NCBI RefSeq assembly: GCF_024204665.1
Contig: NZ_CP100357.1
Location: forward strand, 1-64,000
Source of the DNA: Natronosalvus rutilus
GTDB taxonomy: Archaea; Halobacteriota; Halobacteria; Halobacteriales; Natrialbaceae
Reading direction: 5' to 3'
Length of the DNA stretch: 64,000 nucleotides
Shown here: positions 23,215 to 32,368 of the stretch, in pieces
How the letters are laid out: every line of letters starts with the position of its first letter
How positions within the stretch are numbered: the stretch's first letter is position 1
Notes under the pieces: generated by a model
What the model was told of the DNA's origin: nothing
Database searches by the model: none
Seen by the model: only the letters and a program-made list of their open reading frames with translations
Translations under genes and position numbers: made by a program

Positions 23215-25941
23215 ATGAGAATGCTCCTGCGTACCAAATCCTGGCGACAATGGTCAGTGGCCGGACTTGGTGCGCTTCTATGTGGGGTCGTTATCGGCGT
23301 GGTAATTATCAGTCACCCTGAATGGAACACATTACATCTCCTCCAGATCGGCATTCCAATCCTTCTCGCGCTCGGTCTTGCTACATATGGAGGATGGCTC
23401 GCCAGGTCCGACCTGGCCCCTACACGGATATTCCGGATTGCATTTTGGAGTCTTGCCGGCGCCATCATTCTCGGTACGTTTGCAGCCTGGGAGATGTCTA
23501 CCCACATCCTCGAAGGCGAGCCCTTCGTCGAGACGCTCCACGAACTTCTACTTGGTGTGTCAGAAGGTGCTACCGTCGGCGGAGTGGTCGGGTACTACGA
23601 CGCCCGCCGACGGGATCAGTATTTGGAGGCCGAACAAGCTCGACAGGCCATCTCTACGTCGATGGATGGAATCGCCATCCTCGACGAGGATGGGACGTAC
23701 GAAGCGGTCAATCAGGCCTACGTGGACATCTACGACTACGATGATTCGGATGCCTTCATTGGAGAGACATGGCAGTTTTGCTATACTGAGGAAGAAGCCA
23801 CACGCATTGAGGAGGAGCTTATGCCTCCACTCTACGAGGAGGGAGAATGGCGGGGAGAACTCACCGGCCAGCGTCGTGACGGGAGTCACTTCCCACAGGA
23901 AATCACACTTTCCGTACGTCCGAATGGTGGCCTGGCTTGCATCGTCCGCGACATTACCGAGCGAAAGCGACATGAGGGCCGACTCGAAGCACTGCACAGT
24001 GTTACCCGCGGGTTTCTGGCCGCGGAGACGTCTGAAGAGATTGTTACCGAGCTGGTATCGGTTGCAGGCGGCATGCTTGGCTACCCACTGACGGCCGTCT
24101 GGGAGTACGACGCCGACGCCGACCGACTCGTCCCGTTGACGGCGACCGAGTCCGCACAGCAGTTTGCCGCACAGGCAGGGTTAGAGACGCTCCCCGTGCT
24201 CGAATCTGGGGCTGCTGAAATGGGAATCTTTCAGGGGAACGAAGCCGTCCTCGTTGAGGACTATCAAACGCTCGAAGATCGCCAGGTATCGGAGATTCCG
24301 CTCGGTGCAGTACTCTTCATCCCACTCGGGGAGCATGGGCTGGTCAGTATCGGCTCTCCTGAACCGGGAGCGATCGACGCAACTGATCGGTTCCTGGGAG
24401 AAGTGCTCGTCTCGAACGCTCGCGCAGCGATCGACCGCCTTGAGCGCGAACAGGAACTCGCCACCCGCGAGCACCGGCTCCGCACGATCGTCGAGAACGT
24501 GCCAGTCATCCTGTTCGCAGTCAACCCGGATCGTGAAATCACGCTTCAGGTGGGCCAAGGTCTCGAGGAAGTCGGCATCGAGCAGAATCAGATGGTCGGT
24601 GCGACTGTTGATGAAATGTTCAAAGGGGCACCCACCGTTATCGATGCAGTCGGCCAGGCTCTCGATGGTGAATCCGTGACTGTCACGACCGATCTCTGGG
24701 GCCGGGCCTACCAGGTCTGGTATCAACCAATCGAAACCGATGATGAGGTGACGGGCGTGATCGGCGTCGCGATGGACGTCACCGAGCGTCATAGGCGCGA
24801 GCGCGGCATTCGAGCGCTACACGACGCGACCCGCGAGATGATGCAGGAGATTGACCAGGAGACGATCTGCCGGATCGCAGTTGAGACCGCACAGCAATCG
24901 CTGAATCTCCCGATGTCAGCCATCTGGCTTCGAGCGGGCGATCAACAACGGCTAGAACCGATCGTTTGGTCGGACCGCGCCGAGGAGTTGTTCGGTGAAC
25001 TGCCGGTATTCGAACCGGGCAACAGCATTTCCTGGCAGGTCTTCCAGAACAATGAGCTCCGCATCTTCGAAGACGTCAGTACGATTGATGATCGTCTCAC
25101 TCCGAAGACAGAGATGCGGAGTGAACTGATCGTTCCGATCGGTGAGTACGGCGTGTTGAACAGTGGCTCGACCACTGCCGGCCAGTTCGACGAGACAGAT
25201 GTCGCCCTAGCGCAATTGCTGGCAGCCAACACCCGAGCTGCACTTGAACGAGCCGAACGTGAGGAGGCACTCCAGCGTCAGACTGACCAGATGGAGTTTT
25301 TCCACTCGATTCTCCGCCACGACGTCCTCAACGGAATTACAGTCATTCGCTCGCGGGCAGAGTTCCTGGCTGACGAACTCGATGGCGAGCAGCTGCGAGA
25401 CTCGGAAACGATTGTAACGTGGAGTAACAATATCGTGGAGATCGTCCAGCGGGTGCGAACCGTTCTCGAGACGCTCACTGGAGAGAGTGACACCCAGCTC
25501 GAACCCATGGATCTGGCGCCATCGCTACGCAACGAAATCGAGCGGGCTCGGGCGACGTATCACACGGTCACTTTCGAGACAGCGATTCCAAACACAGTGC
25601 CGGTGCTGGCTAACGAACTGCTCGGTGACGTGCTGGGCAACATCATATCCAACGCCGTCGATCACAACGATACCGACGGACTCCAAGTATCGATTACCGT
25701 CGAAGCTGACGACGAGACCGTAACTGTTCGCATTCATGACAATGGACAGGGTGTATCTGACGACCGCAAGGAGGTTGTGTTCCGCCGTGGTGAGACCGGA
25801 CACGCAAAATCGACGGGCTCGGGCTTCGGCCTCTTTTTCGTTGATTCGATGATGGCCGAATATGGTGGCGATGTGTGGGTAACGGATAACGACGCTGGCG
25901 GCGCGACGTTCGTGCTCCAATTCCATGCCCCAACAGTGTAA
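23215..25941 (+). CDS. Sensor histidine kinase with PAS and GAF domains
   Basis: In this 908-residue kinase, four hydrophobic segments within residues 12-135 form a membrane sensor. PAS (about 140-255, with EEDGTYEAVNQAYVDIYDYD-like sequence), GAF (260-415), a second PAS (420-530) and a second GAF (535-690) follow. The phospho-accepting His 702 lies in ILRHDVLNGI. The HATPase domain has the N box NIISNAVDHND, G1 IHDNGQGV and G2 GSGFGLFFV. The ATG at 23215 was chosen; another at 23221 and an upstream open frame to 23185 exist. TTATAT at about 23192 could be its TATA box. A HalX response regulator 417 bp downstream is a plausible partner. Confidence 0.9.
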   Translation: MRMLLRTKSWRQWSVAGLGALLCGVVIGVVIISHPEWNTLHLLQIGIPILLALGLATYGGWLARSDLAPTRIFRIAFWSLAGAIILGTFAAWEMSTHILEGEPFVETLHELLLGVSEGATVGGVVGYYDARRRDQYLEAEQARQAISTSMDGIAILDEDGTYEAVNQAYVDIYDYDDSDAFIGETWQFCYTEEEATRIEEELMPPLYEEGEWRGELTGQRRDGSHFPQEITLSVRPNGGLACIVRDITERKRHEGRLEALHSVTRGFLAAETSEEIVTELVSVAGGMLGYPLTAVWEYDADADRLVPLTATESAQQFAAQAGLETLPVLESGAAEMGIFQGNEAVLVEDYQTLEDRQVSEIPLGAVLFIPLGEHGLVSIGSPEPGAIDATDRFLGEVLVSNARAAIDRLEREQELATREHRLRTIVENVPVILFAVNPDREITLQVGQGLEEVGIEQNQMVGATVDEMFKGAPTVIDAVGQALDGESVTVTTDLWGRAYQVWYQPIETDDEVTGVIGVAMDVTERHRRERGIRALHDATREMMQEIDQETICRIAVETAQQSLNLPMSAIWLRAGDQQRLEPIVWSDRAEELFGELPVFEPGNSISWQVFQNNELRIFEDVSTIDDRLTPKTEMRSELIVPIGEYGVLNSGSTTAGQFDETDVALAQLLAANTRAALERAEREEALQRQTDQMEFFHSILRHDVLNGITVIRSRAEFLADELDGEQLRDSETIVTWSNNIVEIVQRVRTVLETLTGESDTQLEPMDLAPSLRNEIERARATYHTVTFETAIPNTVPVLANELLGDVLGNIISNAVDHNDTDGLQVSITVEADDETVTVRIHDNGQGVSDDRKEVVFRRGETGHAKSTGSGFGLFFVDSMMAEYGGDVWVTDNDAGGATFVLQFHAPTV

Positions 25942-26357
25942 CCACAAGGTAACCGACACTACCCTACTTCGCTCGCCCAGATGGGCTCGCTCGTGGAGGG
26001 AGGGGCATTGATGTGGTTCTCGTCCTCAATTGATGCGGCGGGGCGTTGTTTGCACCGTGCCTACCGAACACCCTTTGAAGTCCCCGAACCCACCATTTGG
26101 GACCGGGCTACTGTGGCCCGTTCTGTGCGAAACTTGTGCCAGCACAGCACTACGTGACAGTACGGATCATGCTACGGTAATGGTTTTGCTCAGCTCCGCA
26201 GCACTCTTCCCATCCCTACTCGCGGCTTCGCCGCTCATTGAGGAAGGGGGCTCCGCGCTTCCCGCTTTAGCTGAACCACTCCGCAGACAGATCCTTGCGC
26301 ATGCTCTCATCGAATTAAGGGGAACTATCAATATGATGGGGAGTCACAATTCGAATC
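25942..26357. other. Intergenic with a repeated hairpin-like stretch
   Basis: Bases 26205-26260 (CCCATCCCTACTCGCGGCTT then CGCCGCTCATTGAGGAAGGG) resemble 30848-30885 (CCCTCCCTGCTCGC then GCTCGCTGAGGAAGGGGG), so a short palindromic element occurs twice. The long open frame here is poor in coding character and I do not call it. Confidence 0.4.
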
Positions 26358-26978
26358 ATGAATTCAGACAACTCCCCTGTGGTTCTCATCGTTGAGGATG
26401 AACCGGACGTCGCGGAGACTTACAAACGATGGCTCCGTTCCGAGTACGATGTTCGTGTTGCCGCAAGCGGAAGTGAAGCGCTCGATCAACTCGACGGCAC
26501 GGTCGACGTCGTCTTGCTCGATCGAATGATGCCGGAGATGTCCGGGAGTGAGGTCCTTGAGGAGATCCGGAATCAAGGGATCGACTGTCGTGTAGCGATG
26601 GTCACCGCTGTCGACCCCGATTTCGATATTATCGAGATGGGGTTCGACGAGTATGTTACCAAGCCTCCCGATCGAGATGAGTTAGAAGCGACTGTCGAGC
26701 GACTGCTTGAGCGAGCGTCGCTGGATGATGCACTCCAAGAGTATTACTCGCTAGTCGCCCGACGGAGTGCACTCCAAGCCGAAAAATCGACCGGTGAGTT
26801 AGCGTCGAATGACGAATACGACGAGTTAATCAATAAAATAGACACTATGCGTGAGACAGTTGATGCTAGCCTCGGGGATATGGCCTCAAATACCGACTTC
26901 GTCGGTGCGGTACGTGAGATTATGGGCGACGAAGAACTGTCCACGGGTGATACTGAAACAAAGGAGAATCAAGAATGA
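26358..26978 (+). CDS. HalX-domain response regulator
   Basis: In this 206-residue protein a receiver (residues 1-120) has the acidic pair in LIVEDEPDV, the phospho-acceptor Asp in VVLLDRMMPEMSG and Lys in YVTKPPDRDE. It is followed by a helical HalX domain (about 125-190; EYYSLVARRSALQAEKSTGE). HalX is a haloarchaeal output domain of unsettled function. The gene overlaps the next start by 4 nt, the frequent HalX-RR plus KaiC-like (DUF7504) arrangement. The kinase at 23215 may phosphorylate it. Confidence 0.88.
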   Translation: MNSDNSPVVLIVEDEPDVAETYKRWLRSEYDVRVAASGSEALDQLDGTVDVVLLDRMMPEMSGSEVLEEIRNQGIDCRVAMVTAVDPDFDIIEMGFDEYVTKPPDRDELEATVERLLERASLDDALQEYYSLVARRSALQAEKSTGELASNDEYDELINKIDTMRETVDASLGDMASNTDFVGAVREIMGDEELSTGDTETKENQE

Positions 26979-27205
26979 GTACACCGTACAATATTACGGG
27001 TATTCTACCGGATGAAACACTCGGTGAACTCCCACCAGGGACGAGTGGGCTGATTAGCGGGCCTGCGATGATCGGGAAACGAGAGATGGCTATTCAGTTG
27101 CTGGCGGCCGGCCACGAGGAAGACGACGGCATCCTCCGTGTGACAACGAATGTTAATATCCTCCCCGCGCTGAAGCGCGAGGGTTCCCGAGCATTGGGAT
27201 ATTAG
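26975..27205 (+). pseudogene. Truncated KaiC-like (DUF7504-type) protein
   Basis: The 76-residue product has the start of a RecA/KaiC-like ATPase: PGTSGLISGPAMIGKREMAI corresponds to the P-loop region, followed by EEDDGILRVTTNVN. Full proteins of this kind are two to three times longer and include a Walker B strand and C-terminal part, both absent here. After RALGY the sequence becomes non-coding. It is coupled to the HalX regulator, so the output of this signalling pair is probably lost. Confidence 0.65.
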
Positions 27206-27478
27206 GATTTACAGTCTACCACTTGTTCCCTCGATGAGAATCCGTGGGACAAGTCGTGAAGGTAGACTCCGGGCTGTGCCAACCAGCCGGTACTCCTATC
27301 TTCGTCCAAGCAGGCCGAAGACTCGGAGTTACTTATGTCGTTTTAGTTCACCCTGAATAGTATCGTTTGCCAGGTTCTCCTTCAGGTCCCAGTGGCGATC
27401 GTCTATCTGCAGGTTTCGTTCTATCGCGGACCCCGACTATAATCCGGTTCTTTCTCACTGCAATAGTATTGGGTGCTA
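27206..27478. other. Intergenic, probably debris after a truncation
   Basis: Nothing coding is seen. The stretch 27260-27345 holds two related blocks (GTAGACTCCGGGCTG and GAAGACTCGGAGTTAC) that could be one end of an insertion element. The boundary at 27205 coincides with loss of the KaiC-like coding sequence. Confidence 0.3.
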
Positions 27479-28501
27479 CTACCGTAGTTGCCAGAACGAT
27501 TTGTCGCCGTTAATCCACATATTGAACTCGAATACCCAGTACAGCGGGCTCAGGTCTTCTTCAACCTGGTATACGACCTTCCCACGACGGGTTTCACCAT
27601 CTTCTATCGGACTCGATTCATCGAATTCTTGGTCCAGTTCTGTAGTAGCAGCCCAATCCTCTTGATAACTATAGCCCTTTTTGTCCTTTACCAACATCTG
27701 TAGTAGTGTCGAGACACGCTGCTCTTCGCCTGTTTCGTTTGTGATTGAAATATCAATCACAGCGTATTCATTGCCCGGGTCAGGCTTGGCGAATCGACCA
27801 AGGTTGTCCTCGAATTCGACGCTGTTGATCGCGACCTCAGTCCCTCCATATTCGATTTCCTGGCCGGCGCTGTAGATCTCTACCTGGAGGTCTTGCTCAA
27901 GGGTGTGAACATTGGTCTCCAATTCGAGATCGATGTGGGCTTGGTTGACATCGCCAAAGGCTGAGACATCAAAATCAAATTGGAGTTCAAGTCCGCTTGC
28001 GTCTTCCGGTACCTCGAAGACAATTATGCCACGGCCGACTTCTCCAGGGACGAACTGGCCATCGTTGAATGTCGGCTCTTTACCTCCAACGAACGTTCTG
28101 TTGTATGAAGAATCCTTACTGTCACGGAGGCTGGCCTGTAGCAGGTTCGATACCTCGAGGAACCCATCGGAGACGTTCTTCATTGCCAGTGAAATGACAA
28201 CGAATTCGTTTCCCTCGTCAGCCTCGAAAAAACCGCCCAGTTCTGTTCGATGGGCTACGTCTTCAACGACTAGGTGCATCTGATCGCCATCGACCAGTGC
28301 ACCAATCACTTTCTCCGTATCCTCCGCTTCGGTTTCTTCGGCTGTATTGTCGCCGCCATCGCTCTTCTCGTTTCCATTACTATTTTCGGTATCATCGCCA
28401 TCAACCGGACTCGGTTCCTCATCGTCTTCGCTTGAACTACAGCCCGCAAGAATCGTCCCACACGCTGTTGCGCCAACTACCAGTAGTTTTCGTCGTTGCA
28501 T
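27479..28501 (-). CDS. Secreted lipoprotein with two DUF4352-like domains
   Basis: In the 340-residue protein the signal peptide begins MQRRKLLVVGATACGTILAG with the lipobox Cys directly after (LAGC), so it is lipid-anchored outside the membrane. An acidic Asp/Glu/Asn linker (about residues 25-65) follows. Two beta-sandwich repeats each contain an N-E-F/Y-V/A-V-I-x-I/L motif (NEFVVISLAMKN and NEYAVIDISITN) and E-V-G-R-G / E-T-R-R-G turns. DUF4352 domains often bind at the cell surface without catalysis. The ATG at 28501 fits the signal peptide. It is on the same strand as the beta-helix protein upstream. Confidence 0.78.
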   Translation of the reverse strand: MQRRKLLVVGATACGTILAGCSSSEDDEEPSPVDGDDTENSNGNEKSDGGDNTAEETEAEDTEKVIGALVDGDQMHLVVEDVAHRTELGGFFEADEGNEFVVISLAMKNVSDGFLEVSNLLQASLRDSKDSSYNRTFVGGKEPTFNDGQFVPGEVGRGIIVFEVPEDASGLELQFDFDVSAFGDVNQAHIDLELETNVHTLEQDLQVEIYSAGQEIEYGGTEVAINSVEFEDNLGRFAKPDPGNEYAVIDISITNETGEEQRVSTLLQMLVKDKKGYSYQEDWAATTELDQEFDESSPIEDGETRRGKVVYQVEEDLSPLYWVFEFNMWINGDKSFWQLR

Positions 28502-28583
28502 GTATTTTTCAAAACAGTCCTTTATAAACCAGGTCAGAAAGCGCGACAATCGGTCGCTTTATCAGTATATTCTATATGAGAGA

Positions 28584-30215
28584 TTACGCGGTCGTGTTGT
28601 TCGACAGCTCGAGGCTCGAGGAGCCGAGGTCGCGCACGCCCTTGATCATCCGACTGTTGCGGATAGAGATATTGCTACTCTGATCGTACAGGCAGGCTGC
28701 CTGTTTGCCGCCGGTCGACTCGGCGTCGACTTCCAGGTAGAGCGACTCAGAACCGAGTTCGACGATGGGGTACTGGTTCGCGCGAAGGGTACTCTTCCAG
28801 ACCGTCAGGTCGTCGGCAGTCGACGTGATCGCGTTTCGGGTGGCGCCACTGCGCGCGGACTGGTTGACCTCGGTCACGTTGAACCGGCAGTTGTCTCGCT
28901 CGACGCGGATGCCGTCGCGGAATCCGGAGGCATCGCCTGCCTCGCCGGTGATCGTGAGGTATTCGGCGAGCACACGATCGGTCGCGTTCGTGTTGCGGAT
29001 CCACAGCGGGTAGCCGCCGGCCGTCTCGTGGTTGATCTGCGTCTCGACGATGGTGACCTCCCCGCAGTTGGGCGAGATGACGATGCCGTGATTGACGTCG
29101 TTGCCCTGCAGATCGAGGCGGACGCGCTCGATTCGAGTGCTGTCACAGGTGGGCATCACCGAGATCGCGTGGCTGGTCGGCATCGGCGAGGTGATTTCGA
29201 CGGCTGCCCCTTTGATATGCAGGTTTTTGCCGTTCTCGATTCGGATCCCGCGCTGGGTCACGTCCTCCGGGCGGGTGTCGTCGATTTTGACGCTTGGCCA
29301 GTTGATCTCGCTGCCGTTACCGCCGACGCGGATGTTCGCGCCGTTGCTGTTCCGGTAGGTGCCGCCGCTGACGATGATCTTTCCGGTGCCGCCGGCGGCG
29401 TAGAGGCCGTTGTCGGGGAACGCGCCGAGCGTACAGTGTTTAAACTCGAGGGTGCCGGCGTTCTGGTTGGCCAGGATGCCGGTCGGACCGCGCCATCGCT
29501 CGCCGGCGGTCGGGGTGTTGTCGATCCACTCGCCACCCTGAGGGGCGCGGAAGCGCTCGACGATGCCGTAACCGCTCGAATCAGTGACGTTGAACAGGCC
29601 TGGCCCCCACGTTCCGCTGTCGTGTTGCCCGCGGACGTTGATGTCGCGCACTTCGAGGTGATCGGAGACGTGGGCTTCGATGACGCGAATCCCCGTGTCG
29701 GGGGCCGTCTGGTCGACGTCGAAGCCCTCGAACCGCAGGCGGCGTCCTGGTCTGTAGCCGACGCCGAGACGGAAGAGCCGGTACTGCGGGCCGTCGAAGT
29801 TGTAGTAGTTCGCGGGCACGAGCGTCGCGTCGTCGCCGATGAAGGCGACATTGTCGAAGCCAGTAAACCGGAGCTGGCTGTCCATCGCATAGCGCCCAGG
29901 TGGGAAGTAAAACAGCGTGTTGTCGTTCCGAATGTTCCTGAGCACGGGAGTGATCGATCGCTCCCCGGTGTTGTCGGCGCCGGCTTCGACGACGTTGACG
30001 ACGTGTCGGTACTCGCCGTCGTACTTCGTGTACGAGCCCGAGGCCGCGGCGGTCGAAGAGAGACCGAGCGCAGAGATACCCGCAATGGCCGCACCCTTCA
30101 CGAATGTCCGTCTCGAGGACTGGCAGGAAGCACAGCTGCTCAGTTTCTCGTTGGCGTGTTCAGTGCTAGTAGAAGAGTTAGAATCGTTTTCAGTACCGTT
30201 CATTAGTTCATTCAT
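28584..30215 (-). CDS. Tat-exported right-handed beta-helix protein
   Basis: In this 543-residue protein a twin-arginine signal (SSRRTFVKGAAIAGISALGL) ends with an Ala-Ala-Ala-Ser cleavage region near residue 58. The mature part opens with VVNVVEAGADNTGERSITPV, then FYFPPGRYAM, the entry of pectate-lyase-type beta helices, and continues with many short strands rich in Asn, Gly and Ile (NGANIRVGGNGSEINWPSVK). Such proteins bind or cleave polysaccharides or act as surface structures. No catalytic residues can be assigned, so substrate and activity are open. Confidence 0.8.
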   Translation of the reverse strand: MNELMNGTENDSNSSTSTEHANEKLSSCASCQSSRRTFVKGAAIAGISALGLSSTAAASGSYTKYDGEYRHVVNVVEAGADNTGERSITPVLRNIRNDNTLFYFPPGRYAMDSQLRFTGFDNVAFIGDDATLVPANYYNFDGPQYRLFRLGVGYRPGRRLRFEGFDVDQTAPDTGIRVIEAHVSDHLEVRDINVRGQHDSGTWGPGLFNVTDSSGYGIVERFRAPQGGEWIDNTPTAGERWRGPTGILANQNAGTLEFKHCTLGAFPDNGLYAAGGTGKIIVSGGTYRNSNGANIRVGGNGSEINWPSVKIDDTRPEDVTQRGIRIENGKNLHIKGAAVEITSPMPTSHAISVMPTCDSTRIERVRLDLQGNDVNHGIVISPNCGEVTIVETQINHETAGGYPLWIRNTNATDRVLAEYLTITGEAGDASGFRDGIRVERDNCRFNVTEVNQSARSGATRNAITSTADDLTVWKSTLRANQYPIVELGSESLYLEVDAESTGGKQAACLYDQSSNISIRNSRMIKGVRDLGSSSLELSNNTTA

Positions 30216-30511
30216 GAATTATACAAATACCTACACACGGTATCGAAAAAGCCAGAATAGCTAGCCTTGGAGCAGTGTGATACGTTGCCAATGGCTAGAA
30301 TAGCAAAATTAATCTGATGAGACTGATTCTGCTGTAAGACAAGTTCGAAGAAGATTCGCTATACGGCATGGAGTTAGTCTTCGTTAAAAGTTAGATCATT
30401 CCATGGCAGTTGCAGTACTCCTCAGGCTCGAGTACGCGGAAAGACCGATATCATAGGAAAATGGTGATTTTAGGCTCAGCCCTTTACTCCGACTATGTTG
30501 TATAGTGTCCT
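30216..30511. other. Intergenic, no feature recognised
   Basis: The region is A/T-rich and carries the promoter of the beta-helix gene (minus strand) in its left part. No ORF or repeat of note is seen. Confidence 0.3.
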
Positions 30512-30843
30512 ATGACCTTGATACTCGTCCAAACTACTCCAACCCAGCGGATGGATGAACTTGTACGACTTCCGGGTAGCACCTGGCTCCTTGCAATAGG
30601 TGTACTTGTGGTCGCTTGGTACGGTTCCAAACTCCTTACACGATTCATCCGACCAAATGTCGCTCGACACTTCCGACGACGAAGTGTCACAGATATCGTT
30701 CTTCGGCTTCTTCGTGTGGAAACCATGGTTGCCGCCGTTCTTTTCGCTTTGAGAATGCTCGGCGTCGAGGTTACTGGTCTCTTCCTCTCTGTTACCGTCC
30801 TCTCTGCCATTCTAGCAGTCATTTTAGCTGTGGTTGAGGGCGC
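30512..30843 (+). pseudogene. Truncated mechanosensitive-channel-like (MscS) protein
   Basis: The product has three hydrophobic segments (LLAIGVLVVAWYGSKLL; ETMVAAVLFALRMLGV; LFLSVTVLSAILAVILAVVE) with RRRSVTDIVLRLLR between the first two, as in the N-terminal helices of small MscS channels. The pore-lining Gly/Ala helix and the cytosolic beta domain are missing. Coding similarity stops at an inverted repeat at 30824-30908, so truncation by insertion or rearrangement is likely. Confidence 0.55.
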
Positions 30844-30908
30844 TGTATCCCCTCCCTGCTCGCTTCGCTCGCTGAGGAAGGGGGCTTAGCGCCCTCAACC
30901 ACAGCTAA
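30824..30908. repeat. Perfect 21-bp inverted repeat with structured loop
   Basis: The arm at 30824-30844 (beginning TTAGCTGTGGTTGAG) is exactly repeated in reverse complement at 30888-30908. The 43-nt interior itself contains opposed CTCGC/GCTCGC and CCCTCC/GGAAGGG blocks. The left arm is part of the truncated channel gene. The right arm is outside it, so the arm was copied in inverted orientation. Confidence 0.75.
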
Positions 30909-31272
30909 GTCAAAGAACTCTCTCGCAGGAGTTCATCGGCATTGTCTGCCCCTTCTCGAACGCTCTGCGATTCCTCTCGAATCGTATCATATACCCGTTC
31001 CAGAACGCGTCGAGCGGCGTACGAATCAGACTCCGGCCAGCGTATCCGGCCCACTCGGCGGGTTCGTCGAATGGATTCTGTGTTGGCAGTTCCACGACGT
31101 AGACTTGCACGATCCGATCACGGACGTTCGACTTGTCTGTTCTGGGATTCGGTTCGACTCGTTGGACGAATCGAGTTGACTCCGTGTTGACATCGATACT
31201 CTCCGGCGCGCGTGCGCCGGTGCCCCTTACTGGCGCAACAACAACGATCTCACAATCGCTGAGGAATCGAAT
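30905..31272 (-). pseudogene. Decayed gene fragment
   Basis: Two frames look coding in succession on the minus strand. SDCEIVVVAPVRGTGARAPE, then RDRIVQVYVVELPTQNPF, then DEPAEW, is followed after a shift near 31040 by ESDSYAARRVLERVYDTIRE, then GADNADELLRESSLT and a stop at 30905. The parts probably belonged to one protein, which I do not recognise. The final codons overlap the inverted repeat. Confidence 0.4.
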
Positions 31273-31276
31273 TCCG

Positions 31277-31672
31277 CTACGCCAGATGCGACACCTCTTC
31301 TGGCTCATTGGCATCGTCGAGCTCACCACGTTCGACCGCCTCCCATTCGTCACCCGGCTCCGGACTCCGCCAATCGACCTCGTAGGCGCACGGCGCGCCG
31401 AGAATCTTCACCCGGGCGGATCCATCGGGAAGGTCGCGACGCAACTTCTCGTCGATCTGGAGATTCCAGGTCGTATCGGTATCGAAGCAGGCGAGAACGG
31501 CATCTTCGTAGCTGCGATCCTCCATAGCCTCCTGGAATTCGACCAGCGTGTTGCAGTTCTTGCAGAACACTCCTTCGAAGGGAATGTGACTGAACACGTC
31601 GTGTCCGCAGACTGGACACCAGAGGAATTCGAACAGTGCTCTGCTGTGGCGGTCAATGATTTCAAGACTCAT
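31277..31672 (-). CDS. DUF7567-like zinc-binding plasmid protein
   Basis: The 131-residue protein opens with a four-Cys zinc ribbon, FLWCPVCGHDVFSHIPFEGV then FCKNCNTLVE. A mixed domain follows with ACFDTDTTWNLQIDEKLRRD and RVKILGAPCAYEVDW, ending EEVSHLA. I recognise this pattern as a family repeatedly found on haloarchaeal plasmids. It pairs with the gene at 31749, also a zinc protein. Function is unknown; DNA or protein binding by the ribbon is likely. Confidence 0.7.
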   Translation of the reverse strand: MSLEIIDRHSRALFEFLWCPVCGHDVFSHIPFEGVFCKNCNTLVEFQEAMEDRSYEDAVLACFDTDTTWNLQIDEKLRRDLPDGSARVKILGAPCAYEVDWRSPEPGDEWEAVERGELDDANEPEEVSHLA

Positions 31673-31748
31673 CTGTGAACCTGGCCCATGTGACTCGGGC
31701 CACCCCTTCCTACCCCAGAAAAAATACTATCTTGGATGTTCTGGGACC

Positions 31749-32114
31749 TCACCGTTCAGCGCCGTAGACGATCCTTGAGCGGGCTTCGTAGCCACAGTCG
31801 GTGCAGTCGAACCATCGCTGTACGTTCGCTCCGTCAGCTGACTTCTCGCCGACGAGAACGTCGTCGTTTGGACATTCAGGGCAGCTCAACTCAGGGGTGG
31901 GTTTATCTCGAAGAGCATCCTGAAAGACTGTCGCTTGCTTCGTTTCGAAGCCACGCGACTCGACCGGATAGCCGTCGACGAGGAGTGCACCACGCCACTT
32001 ATACCGGTATGAGTCGGGAGCACGATGGAGAACGGTTCGGGCTCCAGTCTCGGTGTTTCGATACACGAGCGACGGTGTGCGACGTTCTCGCGTCCAGTTG
32101 GTGATTCGGGGCAT
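31749..32114 (-). CDS. DUF7568-like zinc-binding plasmid protein
   Basis: In the 121-residue protein the N-terminal beta section (SLVYRNTETGARTVLHRAP, then YRYKWRGALLVDGYPVE) is followed by a zinc ribbon, LSCPECPNDDVLVG and FDCTDCGYEARS, ending RIVYGAER. It lies 76 bp upstream of the DUF7567-like gene on the same strand; the two families commonly travel together. Possibly a nucleic-acid-binding accessory of the plasmid. Confidence 0.7.
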   Translation of the reverse strand: MPRITNWTRERRTPSLVYRNTETGARTVLHRAPDSYRYKWRGALLVDGYPVESRGFETKQATVFQDALRDKPTPELSCPECPNDDVLVGEKSADGANVQRWFDCTDCGYEARSRIVYGAER

Positions 32115-32368
32115 CGTTTAGAAGTGGACGTCGGCGGGGACGATTCAGAGATCCTCGCTCTCTTCGAGGAGTCGATTCAGTTACTCGCGATGGTGGATAT
32201 CCAACGTATACTGGGTCTCTACAGGAACACCGAAGGACCGTCGTACGCGCCGACCTGATGGAACGCGTGCCGAGCGAGATCCTTTATCGTAATCTCGAGG
32301 GTTCGAGGATGGTAGCGACGAGTCTCAGTTCCAACGTTTTAACCTACACAGGGGTTCATCTGAATCGA

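Noticed and set aside
26030-26395. 121-codon open frame before the HalX regulator
   Set aside because: Composition is unlike a protein, and it contains a palindromic element repeated at 30.8 kb.
28347-30206. 619-codon open frame on the plus strand
   Set aside because: It is antisense to the beta-helix gene, whose Tat signal and family motifs are clear; GC-rich codon use creates the long shadow frame.
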